Assembly: GCF_014192395.1 (NCBI RefSeq)
Contig: NZ_JACHXW010000027.1
Location: forward strand, 25,202-89,201
DNA: 64,000 bases
Reading direction: 5' to 3'
Origin: Paenibacillus endophyticus
GTDB taxonomy: Bacteria; Bacillota; Bacilli; Paenibacillales; Paenibacillaceae
The notes beneath the pieces are model-generated. The model searched no databases and was not told the DNA's origin. It saw only the letters and a program-made list of their open reading frames with translations. Below are positions 45,739-55,593 of the stretch, one piece after another (position 1 is the first letter of the stretch; every line of letters starts with the position of its first letter). The position numbers were made by a program, and so were the translations under genes.

Positions 45739-46409
45739 GACCATTCCTCCAGCCTATACCCAAGCCCTCGTATCGTAACGATACAGAATCGGTAGGACTC
45801 CTCCGGAAAACGATCCCTGAGCCTTTTGATATGTACGTCGACCGTCCGTTCATCTCCCTCGTAATCCATGCCCCATATTTGTTCAATCAGTTGATCGCGC
45901 GCGAACGTTTTGCCTGGATAGCTGGCAAGCTTGAACAGCAGCTCGAATTCCTTTGGCGGCAAGGTGATCTTCTCTCCGCTTGCAGACATATGGAAGTCGG
46001 TTTTATTCATCGTCACTTCGCCGAACTCGACTGTCTGGGACGCGGTTATGCGGTATCTTTTAAGCAAAGCCTTGACCCTTGCTACCAGCTCCGGCGGATC
46101 AAACGGCTTGACCATATAATCATCCGCTCCAAGCTCGAAGCCTTTGACTTTATGGGTCGTCTCTCCCTTTGCCGTCAGCATGAGCAGCGGTATATCGTAG
46201 CTTTCCCGCAGCGCGGTACATAGCGCCCATCCGTCCATTCGCGGCATCATCACATCGATTATGGCAAAATCGGGGCGAACCGCATCCAGCTGCTCCAGCG
46301 CATCCACTCCATCTATGGCTTCCATTACCTGATAGCCCTCTCTTTTTAGGAATAGGCTTACCAGCTCGCGAATATTTGGGTCATCGTCAACCACCACAAT
46401 TTTCGGCAT
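45735..46409 (-). CDS. Response regulator, OmpR family
   Basis: 224 residues from ATG at 46409 (GGAGG 9 nt upstream). Receiver: VVVDDDPNIRELV, phosphoacceptor D52 (FAIIDVMMPRMDGW) and MVKPFDP. DNA-binding winged helix: ITLPPKEFELLFKLASYPGK and ERTVDVHIKRLRDRFPE. It is phosphorylated by the kinase encoded directly after it. Targets unknown; WalR/PhoP-like subgroup. Upstream gene trxB diverges from it. Confidence 0.94.
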   Translation of the reverse strand: MPKIVVVDDDPNIRELVSLFLKREGYQVMEAIDGVDALEQLDAVRPDFAIIDVMMPRMDGWALCTALRESYDIPLLMLTAKGETTHKVKGFELGADDYMVKPFDPPELVARVKALLKRYRITASQTVEFGEVTMNKTDFHMSASGEKITLPPKEFELLFKLASYPGKTFARDQLIEQIWGMDYEGDERTVDVHIKRLRDRFPEESYRFCIVTIRGLGYRLEEWS

Positions 46410-46487
46410 TTCAATCGTCCTCCAGTCCTGCTCAAGCAAGCTCTACAGACAGCATATAATACGAACATGAACGTTACATGAACGATA

Positions 46488-46516
46488 TTGACATTATATT
46501 TAGATTGTAATAATTT
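46488..46516 (+). promoter_or_regulatory. Candidate promoter of trxB
   Basis: TTGACA (46488-46493) and TAATTT (46511-46516) with 17-nt spacing, 50 nt before the ATG. Confidence 0.55.
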
Positions 46517-46566
46517 TAAAGTAGTATTTATTACATTGAACGTATACGAAATGGAGGAGAATATAG

Positions 46567-47511
46567 ATGACTTACAAAACGATCATTATCGGAACAGGAC
46601 CTGCAGGCTTGACAGCTGCCATCTATCTAGCACGCGCGAACATGGAGCCTCTTGTAATAGAAGGCTGGCAGCCAGGCGGTCAGTTGACAACAACGACAGA
46701 GGTAGAGAACTTCCCCGGCTTCCCAGACGGTATCCTAGGCAGCGAGCTGATGTCCAACATGCGCAAGCAAGCACAGCGCTTCGGGGCGAATTTCAAAACA
46801 GGCTCCGTAAAGAGCGTTGATTTCAGCAAACGGCCTTATACGCTGGACGTTGAAGGCATCGGCGGACTGCAGGCGGAGTCGATTATTATCTCGACCGGCG
46901 CTTCCGCCAAGTACCTTGGCATTCCAGGCGAGCAGGACAATATCGGACGCGGTGTCAGCACCTGCGCAACCTGCGACGGCTTCTTCTTCCGCGGCAAAAA
47001 AATTATTGTAGTCGGCGGCGGCGACTCTGCCATGGAAGAAGCGGTATTCCTTACCCGCTTCGCCTCCGAGGTCAGACTCGTACATCGCCGCGACGATTTG
47101 CGCGCTTCCAAAATCATGCAGGATCGCGCTCGCGCCAACGAAAAAATCGTGTGGAGCTTAAATCGCACGCCGCTTGAAGTAGCAGCGACAGGCATGGGCT
47201 TGCAAGGGTTGAAAGTGCGCAATAATGAAACTGGCGAGGAAGAGCTGCTTGAGACGGACGGCGTATTTATTACGATAGGCCATACCCCCAATACTAGCTT
47301 CCTTGGCGGACAAATCGATACCGATGATCAAGGCTATATTATCGTGAAACCGGGTACCTCCGAGACGAATATCCCAGGCGTATACGCCTGCGGCGACGTT
47401 CAGGACCGCAATTACCGTCAAGCCATTACAGCGGCAGGCAGCGGTTGTATGGCTGCTCTGGATTGTGAGCGCTTCTTGGAATCGCAGGCACACGAAGCCA
47501 TTCACGCATAA
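46567..47511 (+). CDS. trxB: Thioredoxin reductase
   Basis: 314 residues. FAD-binding IIGTGPAGLTAAIYLARAN (7-25), redox-active CATC (Cys133, Cys136), NADPH site VVGGGDSAMEEAVFL and closing GVYACGDVQDRNYRQAITAA. Transfers electrons from NADPH to thioredoxin in the cytoplasm. GGAGG precedes the ATG by about 10 nt. Lies 51 nt upstream of a promoter that drives the GH13 leader. Confidence 0.95.
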   Translation: MTYKTIIIGTGPAGLTAAIYLARANMEPLVIEGWQPGGQLTTTTEVENFPGFPDGILGSELMSNMRKQAQRFGANFKTGSVKSVDFSKRPYTLDVEGIGGLQAESIIISTGASAKYLGIPGEQDNIGRGVSTCATCDGFFFRGKKIIVVGGGDSAMEEAVFLTRFASEVRLVHRRDDLRASKIMQDRARANEKIVWSLNRTPLEVAATGMGLQGLKVRNNETGEEELLETDGVFITIGHTPNTSFLGGQIDTDDQGYIIVKPGTSETNIPGVYACGDVQDRNYRQAITAAGSGCMAALDCERFLESQAHEAIHA

Positions 47512-47553
47512 ACTTTTTTGAAATTGTTACTGGTACAATACGTGCAAATTATG

Positions 47554-47698
47554 TATAATAAATGTGTTGAGAGTTACAATAGAAAGGCAATGCTACCGCA
47601 TCCATATGTTCACATTATGCATCGCGTTAGCGGCGCCTGAACGTGTTATGGGAGAAGGTACAACCTCGGCTTTAATTAGCAGAGGTTGTACCTTTTTT
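47554..47698 (+). ncRNA. Terminated leader RNA or small RNA upstream of the GH13 gene
   Basis: A TATAAT box at 47554-47559 starts a short transcript that ends at an intrinsic terminator (arms AAGGTACAACCTC and GAGGTTGTACCTT around 47655-47694, then T run), 43 nt before the gene start. In between, GCTACCGC and GCGTTAGC, and GTTCA and TGAAC, offer competing stems. It does not match a riboswitch I know. It could be an attenuator for the neopullulanase gene or an independent small RNA. Confidence 0.5.
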
Positions 47699-47740
47699 CG
47701 CGTTTTCATCCTTTCTCCCATTCAGCCAAAAGGAGCGATT

Positions 47741-49657
47741 ATGATGTTATTAGAAGCGGTATACCACAGACCAAAACAGAACTGGGCTTATGCCTACGAC
47801 GATCAAACCTTGCACCTGCGCATCCGTACCAAAAAAAATGACGTAGCCGCGGTTGAGGCTATCGTCGGCGACAAATATGCTTGGGATCAAACCATCACTG
47901 CGGTTCCTATGCGGATTTTTTCCTCGGATGCGCGTTTCGATTATTGGGAAACGGCTGTTATTCCCCCTTTTCGCCGTCTTCGCTATGCTTTCCGCTTAAC
48001 TAGCGGCTCTGAGAGCATCTTGCTTACGGATAAAGGCTTCGAGCTATTATTGCCGAATAACCCGAACACTTTTTTCGACTTTCCTTATATCAATCCGATT
48101 GATGTATTCAAGCCGCCTGCTTGGGTAAAGGATGCCGTATTCTATCAAATCTTCCCGGAGCGCTTTGCGAACGGCGATCCTTCACTTGATCCAGAGAATG
48201 TTCTGCCATGGGGCGGCGAACCGACGCCTTACAATTTCTTTGGCGGGGACCTGCAAGGCGTAATCGATCACTTAGACCATATTGCCGCGCTTGGCATTAA
48301 TGCCGTCTATTTCACGCCTCTGTTCGAGGCCACGACCAATCACAAGTACGATACGCAGGATTATATGAAGGTCGATCCTCAGTTCGGTACAAACGAGAAG
48401 CTCAAAGAGCTTGTTGATGCTTACCATGCCCGCGGTATTCGCGTTTTGCTGGACGCCGTATTCAACCATTCAGGCAAAACATTCCCGCCTTTCGTCGATG
48501 CGCAGCAGAATGGACGTGATTCCAAATATGCGGATTGGTTCTATGTAAGGGAATGGCCGCTGCAAGTGGTTGACGGCGTTCCTACTTACGAAACGTTCGC
48601 GTTTGAGCCGCTTATGCCGAAGCTGAACACCGAGCATCCCGAGGTGAAGCAATACTTATTCGAGGTAGCGCGTTATTGGATCGAGGAAATCGGAATCGAC
48701 GGCTGGCGGCTTGACGTAGCGAATGAGGTTGATCACCAGTTCTGGCGCGAATTCCGATTGACGGTGAAAAAGGTCAACCCGGAGGCTTACATTTTGGGCG
48801 AGATTTGGCATGATTCGATCATGTGGCTGCAAGGGGATCAATTCGATGCCGTCATGAATTATCCGTTCACGAACGCCGTATTAGATTTCTTCGCCTACCA
48901 GACAATTGATGCATCACAATTTGCGCTGGCGATCGGCGAGCAGCTGGCGGCTTACCCGCAGCAGGTAACCGAAACGGCCTTCAACCTGCTGGACAGCCAT
49001 GATACGCCAAGGCTGCTTACAATCTGCGGCGACAATGCGGCTGCAATGAAGCTGTCCTCCTTGTTCCAGCTAACCTACCCGGGAACCCCATGCATTTATT
49101 ATGGCGATGAGGTAGGCTTGAATGGCGCAGGTGACCCCGGCTGCCGCAAGTGCATGGTTTGGGACCCGGCTGAGCAAAATCACGATCTGCTCGCGTTCTA
49201 TACGTCGGCAATCGGGCTTCGCCACCAATACAGCGCGCTTCGCAGCGCCGACATTCGCTTTGTCCATGCCGGCAGTACTGACGGTATTCTCGTCTATGAA
49301 CGGCGTGATGGCGACCAGCGTTTGTTAATCGCATTAAATGCGCGCGAGAATGAAGCGGAAATTAGCATCCCTATCCCATCAATGCAAGAAGGTGATGATT
49401 TGCAGCCGCAAGCTATTACATTTACCGGCTTTGTGAGCGCTGATTCAGAACCGCCTGTTGGGTTGCTTACAACTGATAAGGCAGCAGCAAGCATCCTCCA
49501 AACGGCTGACTATGCGAGTGAAACCCGTTGGACAACAGTGCTTTCAAGCGATTCCGCTCCTGCAGCAAACGCAGCTTTAAAGTTCGATACGATCAGCGGC
49601 AAGCTTAACCTTACTCTTCAGGCATACGGTTTTGTCGTATTAGAGCAAAGCAAATAA
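47741..49657 (+). CDS. Neopullulanase / cyclomaltodextrinase-like GH13 enzyme
   Basis: 638 residues from ATG at 47741 (AAAAGGAG 5 nt upstream; the open frame back to 47564 crosses the leader terminator and is not coding). The N-terminal 120 residues are CBM34-like, as in GH13_20 enzymes that dimerise. The barrel holds catalytic D325 (GWRLDVANE), E354 (LGEIWHDS) and D421 (LLDSHDTPR). No signal peptide, so cytoplasmic, degrading imported maltodextrin, cyclodextrin or pullulan fragments. It fits with the mal cluster 4 kb downstream. Confidence 0.92.
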   Translation: MMLLEAVYHRPKQNWAYAYDDQTLHLRIRTKKNDVAAVEAIVGDKYAWDQTITAVPMRIFSSDARFDYWETAVIPPFRRLRYAFRLTSGSESILLTDKGFELLLPNNPNTFFDFPYINPIDVFKPPAWVKDAVFYQIFPERFANGDPSLDPENVLPWGGEPTPYNFFGGDLQGVIDHLDHIAALGINAVYFTPLFEATTNHKYDTQDYMKVDPQFGTNEKLKELVDAYHARGIRVLLDAVFNHSGKTFPPFVDAQQNGRDSKYADWFYVREWPLQVVDGVPTYETFAFEPLMPKLNTEHPEVKQYLFEVARYWIEEIGIDGWRLDVANEVDHQFWREFRLTVKKVNPEAYILGEIWHDSIMWLQGDQFDAVMNYPFTNAVLDFFAYQTIDASQFALAIGEQLAAYPQQVTETAFNLLDSHDTPRLLTICGDNAAAMKLSSLFQLTYPGTPCIYYGDEVGLNGAGDPGCRKCMVWDPAEQNHDLLAFYTSAIGLRHQYSALRSADIRFVHAGSTDGILVYERRDGDQRLLIALNARENEAEISIPIPSMQEGDDLQPQAITFTGFVSADSEPPVGLLTTDKAAASILQTADYASETRWTTVLSSDSAPAANAALKFDTISGKLNLTLQAYGFVVLEQSK

Positions 49658-50112
49658 TAATAGGCAACCTATATAAGATGAATTAAAAGTTAGTATGCCG
49701 TTATTGCTGCCAGAACAAAGTCATTTTTCCGATCGCGGTTGCAGCCAATGGTTTTGATTCGTTAGCTTCATATATAGTTGCCATTTATAGTTGTCATTTG
49801 GTCTGCAAAAGCGAACATTACATTTCTCCAGAACGACTTTATTCTCTCCGCCCGCGCAGCTCATTCGTTATTTCAACTTATGATAGAAAGGAATGCCTCG
49901 AGCCGATCTCGGCCTATCAGGCATTCCTTTCTAAGCCCTGCTGGTCCTCACCTTATTGGGCTTTGCTGCATAAGAGAGCCCCTAGACAAATGAGCTTGTA
50001 TGATGCCATAATGACTTAAACGTTTAAGTCGTTATGATTACACTGCATCATTTAGTTATTATCCCCAAATGCCATCGTATATTTGCTTGCAGGCAAAGAG
50101 GAAGGGAGCTGT
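49658..50112. other. Intergenic region before the LacI-type gene
   Basis: Contains a 14-bp inverted repeat AGAAAGGAATGCCT/AGGCATTCCTTTCT (49885-49898, 49919-49932) that has no T tail, and the operator at 50013-50030. Otherwise no gene. Confidence 0.6.
50013..50030. promoter_or_regulatory. Palindromic LacI-type operator upstream of the regulator gene
   Basis: GACTTAAACGTTTAAGTC is a perfect 18-bp palindrome, 83 nt before the regulator start. Its 16-bp core recurs at 51106-51121. Confidence 0.8.
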
Positions 50113-51045
50113 ATGACGATCAAGAAAGCTACGCTCAAAGATATTGCCAAAGCCGCTGAGGTGTCTGTCGCAACCGTCAGCTATGTGCTCAACAACGTTA
50201 CTACGCAGACGATACCCGAGGAGACGAAATGCCGCGTGCTGGAAGCAGCCAAGCAGCTGCATTACGTTCCCAACCTAGCGGCGAGATCGCTTGTGAAGCA
50301 GAAGTCCGGCTTGATTGGAATCTTGGTCAACCGTGCCGACAATGAAGGCTTTTGGAGGCAGCTCCATTATTCGCCATTCATTAATCGCCTGGAGCAGCTG
50401 CTCACGGCACGAGGCTATCATGTTGTTTTATTCAGCCTTGACGCCGCTGACCCGAAACTCGATATCATTTCCGAGCGCAAGCTCGATGGCGTTTTCGTCG
50501 TAGATGTCAGAACTGAAAATTTCCACCTCATCTCAAGTCGCTTCTCCATAGGCGTACCTCTTATCGTGGTGGACAGCATCATTGATGATTCTTTGTTTTA
50601 CAAGGTGAATTACGATTATGAAGATGCCTTCGCCCTTGCAAAAGCATCCCCACTTGCTCCCTTCGGATATATCATTATCGACAGCTTCAACAATGTGGAG
50701 CTTGCCCATTACATCGCCTCCCTCTCGGGTTTGGGGCAGGATGCTGTCCATTTGCTAAAAGATGAGCAATCGCTCTCGCGTTTTATGAGCAGCAAGACGA
50801 CTCAGACAGGATTGGCATTAAGCGAATTTGCGGCCATTATAGCGGCCAAATACGTGAATCCGGCCAATTTAGCCGTTATATGCTCAGCAGGATGTCCGGA
50901 CATTCTACCGAACGCAGCCATACGTATCTCGTTTGGCAATCTCAAGGCGGAAGGTGCTTATCAATTGATGATTAAGCTGTTAGCAGCGCCGAGGGAAGGC
51001 CCCGATAACCAATATGTGCTTGTGAAAGCGGTCAGAACGAATTAA
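50113..51045 (+). CDS. LacI-family transcriptional regulator
   Basis: 310 residues from ATG at 50113 (GGGAG ahead). DNA-binding head ATLKDIAKAAEVSVATVSYVLNN with hinge YVPNLAARSLVKQKSGLIGI. The effector domain has LLTARGYHVVLFSLDAADPK and DGVFVVDVR. Flanked by two copies of one palindrome, so autoregulation and control of the downstream MFS gene are likely. The effector is unknown; the binding pocket looks degenerate in its C-terminal third. Confidence 0.9.
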   Translation: MTIKKATLKDIAKAAEVSVATVSYVLNNVTTQTIPEETKCRVLEAAKQLHYVPNLAARSLVKQKSGLIGILVNRADNEGFWRQLHYSPFINRLEQLLTARGYHVVLFSLDAADPKLDIISERKLDGVFVVDVRTENFHLISSRFSIGVPLIVVDSIIDDSLFYKVNYDYEDAFALAKASPLAPFGYIIIDSFNNVELAHYIASLSGLGQDAVHLLKDEQSLSRFMSSKTTQTGLALSEFAAIIAAKYVNPANLAVICSAGCPDILPNAAIRISFGNLKAEGAYQLMIKLLAAPREGPDNQYVLVKAVRTN

Positions 51046-51057
51046 CGATGCTAATTC

Positions 51058-51079
51058 GCTGTCCAGTCGTCTGGACAGC
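51058..51079 (+). terminator. Hairpin after the LacI-type gene
   Basis: GCTGTCCAG and CTGGACAGC arms around TCGT, 13 nt past the stop, without a T tract; a weak or stabilising hairpin. Confidence 0.45.
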
Positions 51080-51105
51080 GGCTAGCCTTCCATATATCTA
51101 CGGAA

Positions 51106-51121
51106 ACTTAAACGTTTAAGT
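51106..51121. promoter_or_regulatory. Second copy of the palindromic operator, upstream of the MFS gene
   Basis: ACTTAAACGTTTAAGT, identical to the 16-bp core of the 50013-50030 site, 80 nt before the transporter start. Confidence 0.8.
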
Positions 51122-51201
51122 CAAAATAGTAAAAGGCAATTTAGAAAAATTTGGCCACTGGCTCACCCACTATTCCAACTATTCATTTAGGAGGTTTTAA
51201 A

Positions 51202-52482
51202 ATGCTTGAGATAGCTAAACCGTCTAAAAACGATACGTCAGCGGCAGCTCTCCCATATGACAGCAGTGCAGTATCCATCTGGAAAAACCGGACTTTTCTC
51301 GCCGTATTCTCGAGCTACAGCCTGTCGCTGCTCGGCAATACCTTTCACAGCATTGCGCTCAATCTCTGGGTGCTGCAAACGACCGGAAGCGCCAAGCTCA
51401 TGTCCGTCGTTCTCATCACGCATCTCGTCATCAGCATGCTGTTCGGGTCCTTCGCAGGCACCTTTGCAGACCGTACCGACCGCCGCACGTTAATGTGGAT
51501 ATCCGATGCCGTACGCTTCGTGCTTGTCGCAGCGATCGCTGTACTCATTTACTTGCCTAATGTACCTTTTGCCTATATCGTCCTGTTAACCGGGCTTGTC
51601 GCATTTGCGGGTGTATTCCGTACACCCGCCTTCCAAGCCTCGCTCGTCGAGATCGTGGGCAAAGAGCAGATTACCCAAGCAGTAGGCGCCATCAGCATTT
51701 CCGATAATATTATCCGTATATCCGGCTTTGCGCTCGGAGGCATAGCAGTCGCTGCAGTCGGCGGCGCTTTCGCGATCGCAATCGATGCTGCCACCTTCCT
51801 TCTCTCGGCAATCCTTTTGCTGATTGCAGGCAAATTCCCTTACCAAGCACCTAAGGACGAAGGCATAGCCAAAACCTCCTTCAAGGATGATCTCGCAGCA
51901 GGCTTCCATTATGTATGGAAGGAGCCGTTTGCCAAAGCTGCTGTTTTACTGCTCCCGCTCGTCATGTTTTTCTTCCTATCGACCTTTATGCTTATACAGG
52001 TCATGGCTGTGAAGGTGTGGCATGCGCAGCCTTTTGTTTTCGGACTCATGGAAGCCTGTATCCCGCTAGGCTACGTGATTGGCTCCATACTAATCATGCG
52101 GCTCGATACTCGGCTAAAAAGCAGAGGGAAATGGACGTTATGGAGCGTGATCCTAATGGGTCCTTTATTTATCGCCATTTCGTTTATGACATCAGCAAGT
52201 TCGGCTTTGCCGCTCATTCTGCTTGTCGGCTTCCTTTTCTCGTTCAGCACAACCATTATTTTCATCGCGCTGCGGGTTGCCGTTGAACCATCTATGCAGG
52301 GCAGGGTATTCGGCCTGGTTGGCGCTTTAACCAGCGTTGCCCCGCCAATCGGGCTCGCTGTCTTCTCCACCTTATCGGATCTGTACGGCCCTGCCGTCAT
52401 TATTGCGGCAAGCGGTGCCGCCATGCTTCTGATTGGAATGATTGCCTACCGGCGTTTCACGGCTATTCGTACCTTCCAGTAG
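51202..52482 (+). CDS. Major facilitator superfamily transporter
   Basis: 426 residues from ATG at 51202 (TTAGGAGG 9 nt upstream; a longer open frame from 51151 has none). Twelve membrane helices. Motif A-like GTFADRTDRRTLMWISDAVR between helices 2 and 3, and MEPSMQGRVFGLVGA-type VEPSMQGRVFGLVGALTS near helix 10, as in the MFS_3/enterobactin-exporter-like branch. Efflux of a drug, siderophore or sugar is possible; substrate unknown. Controlled by the LacI-type regulator through the shared operator (inference). Confidence 0.9.
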   Translation: MLEIAKPSKNDTSAAALPYDSSAVSIWKNRTFLAVFSSYSLSLLGNTFHSIALNLWVLQTTGSAKLMSVVLITHLVISMLFGSFAGTFADRTDRRTLMWISDAVRFVLVAAIAVLIYLPNVPFAYIVLLTGLVAFAGVFRTPAFQASLVEIVGKEQITQAVGAISISDNIIRISGFALGGIAVAAVGGAFAIAIDAATFLLSAILLLIAGKFPYQAPKDEGIAKTSFKDDLAAGFHYVWKEPFAKAAVLLLPLVMFFFLSTFMLIQVMAVKVWHAQPFVFGLMEACIPLGYVIGSILIMRLDTRLKSRGKWTLWSVILMGPLFIAISFMTSASSALPLILLVGFLFSFSTTIIFIALRVAVEPSMQGRVFGLVGALTSVAPPIGLAVFSTLSDLYGPAVIIAASGAAMLLIGMIAYRRFTAIRTFQ

Positions 52483-53064
52483 CTGGGGGGCTGCCCGGAA
52501 GCTAACCCTTTAATGAACCTGCCAGCGCACCGGTTTTTTTATGTTTCTCAATAGAAGTCAATGTTTTGAGCAGCTGCATCGTCGAGGTAGTGCGAACTAC
52601 TATCAAATATTAATCGGTGTGCGCTTCGGAATTTCGACAAAGCATATCCAGCAACTCACTTATTCCTTCCCTTGTATGCGGCTTCCCCAAAACCAGAAAC
52701 CGAATGTGTTCGAAATAAAATTTTCCGGAGCTTGTTTCCGTCAGCTTACGGAATGCTCAAACAATATGGGAGCCGTAGCATGGTAAAGTGCGATTCCGCT
52801 GCTGCTGGCATAAACAATAGCATGCCTCACATCATACGCTTCAAAGGTTTTCACCTCATTTATTCAATTGTCACTTGTCTGAGAGCCTTTAGATTGTCGA
52901 AATTCATTTCATTGCGTTCATTGCTTGCGCTTGTCGCTTGCGACCTAATCACCATGCTTTTCCATTGAAAACAGATCAAAGTATTTTTCTGGCTATAAAA
53001 TGTTTCTTATTACTTCTGTACGCAAAAAAGAGGAAACCGCACTCTATGTGCAGTTCCCTCTTCA
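52483..53064. other. Gap between MFS transporter and amylase genes
   Basis: Only a decayed small gene (52610-52854, minus strand) is seen. A T-run after CACCGG near 52530 may end the transporter transcript weakly. Confidence 0.45.
52610..52854 (-). pseudogene. Frameshifted small unknown gene
   Basis: From GTG at 52854 the frame reads KTFEAYDVRHAIVYASSSGI and ALYHATAPILFEHSVS, then TGA. One frame over, AFRKLTETSSGKFYFEHIRF and LVLGKPHTREGISELLDMLC continue to TAA at 52610. Joining them with one frameshift gives about 80 residues of plausible protein. No known family. Confidence 0.45.
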
Positions 53065-54744
53065 TCATTTCAATATAACGGTGCTGTACGCTGGTAGTGT
53101 TAGCCTGCCCTCAGCTAGCTCGGCTCCTGTGCTCGTCGCCCTGACAAGCGACTCAAAGCTGCCATATGCCAGCGATGCTTGCAATGCCGTCGTTTGCTCG
53201 TCTGCGGATAAATTATGAACAACGAGAACGCGTTCTGCAGCTGTCATCCGTACATAGGCGCTAAGCTTCTGGTTTGCCGGCTCCAGCTTGAACTCCGCAA
53301 TGCTTCCGTCCTGCAGCGCGGGTTCCTCGTTCCGCCACTTAATCAATTGGCGATAATGGTTCAGCAGGGAGGCTTCATCATTCGTTTGCGTTTCTACGGA
53401 CACCTGTTGCGGCTCCGTATTATGTCGCGGCTTCTCCCATGCCGTCTGGCCTTCGCCGCCGCTTGGATCGCTATGCCATGGCATAGGCTCACGGATGTAT
53501 TCATCAGGCTTTGCGCCTTTCATCCCAAGTTCCTCGCCGTAATAAAGATAAGGCGTTCCCGGAAGCGTCAGCAGCATAGCCGCCGCCATTCTGGCATGAT
53601 CAACGTTACCATTCAATACAGTCATGACGCGATTCTGATCGTGGTTGCTTAGGAATGGCGCATCCACGAACTTGCCGCCCGAGGATTTCTCGTAGACGCC
53701 ATAGGCGCGTCCTAGCGAGAAGGCCAAGTCAGCGTCCCGTTCTTTGTCTGCTGCACTAAGCAAGCGCCCTGCCAAATCAAAGTGAAACGCGGAATCAAGC
53801 GCTTGGTCAAAGTAAGGCGCAATGACGGTCAGTGAATCCCAGACCTCTCCAATGAGGTACGCATCCGGCTTCGACTTCGTCATGCCTGTGCGGTATTCCT
53901 GCCACCAGGCTTTGTTCTTGGCTTGAATGTCCGGCGTGCCCGCCGTAGAAGCGAAGTCTCCATAAATATGCTTCGCTGCATCCAGCCGAAAACCATCCAG
54001 TCCCTGATCCAGCCAATATTGACCGATCTTGACCATTTCCTCTCGAACCTTAGGCTCTTCGAAGTTCAGGTCAGGCATGCCCTCCCAGAACACGCCGAGA
54101 TACTTCAAACCGCCGTAGCTATGCCAGGGGTCGCCGCCAACCGCGCCGTCTGCGCGGACCTTCTCATCAAGCTTCGCGAACGTATACCAGCTGCGGTAAG
54201 GGCTGTTCTCATCCGCGAGCGCTTCTTTGAACCAAGGATGCTCCTTGCTCGTATGATTCACGACAAGATCCATAATGATCTTTATCCCGCGCTTATGCGC
54301 TTCACCCAGCAACTTCTTCAAGTCCTCAAGCGTACCGTACTCCGCGTTAACAGCATAATAATCGGTCGTGTCGTAGCCATGATAGCTTGGAGAAGCATTG
54401 ATCGGCATAAGCCAAATGCCGCTCACGCCAAGCTCCTGCAAATAATCAAGCTTGGCGGTAACCCCGTTCAAGTCGCCTATCCCGTCTCCATCCGTGTCGT
54501 AGAAGGAACGGACAAAGATTTCATAATAAACCCCGCCTGGCTGCTCATCCACTTGATAAGCGGCTGCTAGCGGCTCACCTTCATCCTCATCTTCATCCTC
54601 TTGTGTACTCACGGCATTGTTTCCTGGAGCTGAATTCCCCGATTGCTCGGTGCCGTCGCCGCCAAATGAGCAAGCAGCTAGTGCAGTAAGCAGCATTAGA
54701 CTAAACAGGACAATTCCAATGTTATGCAAACGTTTGTCTTTCAT
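53065..54744 (-). CDS. Extracellular alpha-amylase-family lipoprotein (GH13)
   Basis: 559 residues. Lipobox LAAC (Cys25) and an acidic linker QEDEDEDEGEP (49-59). The GH13 barrel begins VYYEIFVRSFYDTDGDGIGD; catalytic D255 (GFRLDAAKH), E300 (YLIGEVWDS) and D369 (FLSNHDQNR). Surface-anchored hydrolysis of starch or maltodextrin feeds the MalEFG importer encoded 3 nt upstream. Last gene of the mal operon. A cre/MalR-like site lies in codons 3-7. Confidence 0.93.
   Translation of the reverse strand: MKDKRLHNIGIVLFSLMLLTALAACSFGGDGTEQSGNSAPGNNAVSTQEDEDEDEGEPLAAAYQVDEQPGGVYYEIFVRSFYDTDGDGIGDLNGVTAKLDYLQELGVSGIWLMPINASPSYHGYDTTDYYAVNAEYGTLEDLKKLLGEAHKRGIKIIMDLVVNHTSKEHPWFKEALADENSPYRSWYTFAKLDEKVRADGAVGGDPWHSYGGLKYLGVFWEGMPDLNFEEPKVREEMVKIGQYWLDQGLDGFRLDAAKHIYGDFASTAGTPDIQAKNKAWWQEYRTGMTKSKPDAYLIGEVWDSLTVIAPYFDQALDSAFHFDLAGRLLSAADKERDADLAFSLGRAYGVYEKSSGGKFVDAPFLSNHDQNRVMTVLNGNVDHARMAAAMLLTLPGTPYLYYGEELGMKGAKPDEYIREPMPWHSDPSGGEGQTAWEKPRHNTEPQQVSVETQTNDEASLLNHYRQLIKWRNEEPALQDGSIAEFKLEPANQKLSAYVRMTAAERVLVVHNLSADEQTTALQASLAYGSFESLVRATSTGAELAEGRLTLPAYSTVILK
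54725..54738. promoter_or_regulatory. Operator-like palindrome inside the amylase coding start
   Basis: TGCAAACGTTTGTC within the first codons of the amylase gene; same core as the site at 58563-58578. Confidence 0.5.
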
Positions 54745-54747
54745 CCC

Positions 54748-55593
54748 TTATCCTTTTGAAGCGCCGGACATAAGCCCTTGCACAAGGAAACGCTGCAAGA
54801 AGACGAATAGCAGCGTAATTGGAATCGCAATCAAGACCGCACCAGCTGCAAAGAGCGTAAAGTTACTGTTCTGATAGGAGTTAACAAGATCCCACATTCC
54901 GACAGCCAGCGTCCAGTTATCTTTGCTGCGCAGCACCAATCTCGCAAATATGAAGTCAACCCATGAGCCCGCGAATGTCGTTAGTGCCACATACGTAAGC
55001 ATTGGGCGCGACAGCGGGAGCATAATTTTCACAAATACCTGCAAATGAGATGCGCCGTCAATGCGCGCCGCTTCATCTAAGCTGCGCGGAATCGTATCAT
55101 AGAAACCTTTTACGACAAAGCCCCCGAGTACCGCCCCTGCCGAATACACGATAATCAACGCTGCATGCGTATCCAGCAAATTAAGCTGCAGCAAGAAAAT
55201 AAAGATCGCAATCATGCTCATAAAGCCGGGAAACATGCCCAGTACGAGCATAATCGTCAATGTCATCTTGCGGCCGCGGAAGCGGAAGCGCGACAAGGCA
55301 TACATGCTTAACGTAACGAGAATTGTAGAGAAAATCATCGTTAACGTCGCGATCTTCAGCGTGTTCAAGTACCAGGCTCCGTAACGGAAGCTTGGATTCG
55401 TGAACAGCTCTTTATAATGGATAAGCGTAAAGGATTCCGGAATCAAGCTCGAGCTGAAAAGCGATGTGCCCGGGCGAAGCGACGACAGCAGCACCCAAAG
55501 CGCCGGATAGATCGCGCAGATGGCAATCGCAATCAATAAGAGATAGCTTAACGTTAAACGGACAACATTTGCGGTTTTACGCCCCATTTTCAT
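54748..55593 (-). CDS. Maltodextrin ABC transporter permease, MalG-like
   Basis: 281 residues, six membrane helices. EAA loop IPRSLDEAARIDGASHLQVF (about 190). Ends with GLMSGASKG, the classic MalG C-terminus. It pairs with the MalF-like permease, whose stop overlaps its start (ATGA). The ATPase is not encoded here and is probably shared (MsmX-like). Confidence 0.94.
   Translation of the reverse strand: MKMGRKTANVVRLTLSYLLLIAIAICAIYPALWVLLSSLRPGTSLFSSSLIPESFTLIHYKELFTNPSFRYGAWYLNTLKIATLTMIFSTILVTLSMYALSRFRFRGRKMTLTIMLVLGMFPGFMSMIAIFIFLLQLNLLDTHAALIIVYSAGAVLGGFVVKGFYDTIPRSLDEAARIDGASHLQVFVKIMLPLSRPMLTYVALTTFAGSWVDFIFARLVLRSKDNWTLAVGMWDLVNSYQNSNFTLFAAGAVLIAIPITLLFVFLQRFLVQGLMSGASKG

Noticed and set aside
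47564-47740. N-terminal extension of the GH13 enzyme
   Set aside because: It would translate through an intrinsic terminator; AAAAGGAG marks the ATG at 47741.
52541-52786. Plus-strand small open frame after the MFS gene
   Set aside because: No ribosome-binding site; the opposite strand holds the more protein-like, frameshifted sequence.
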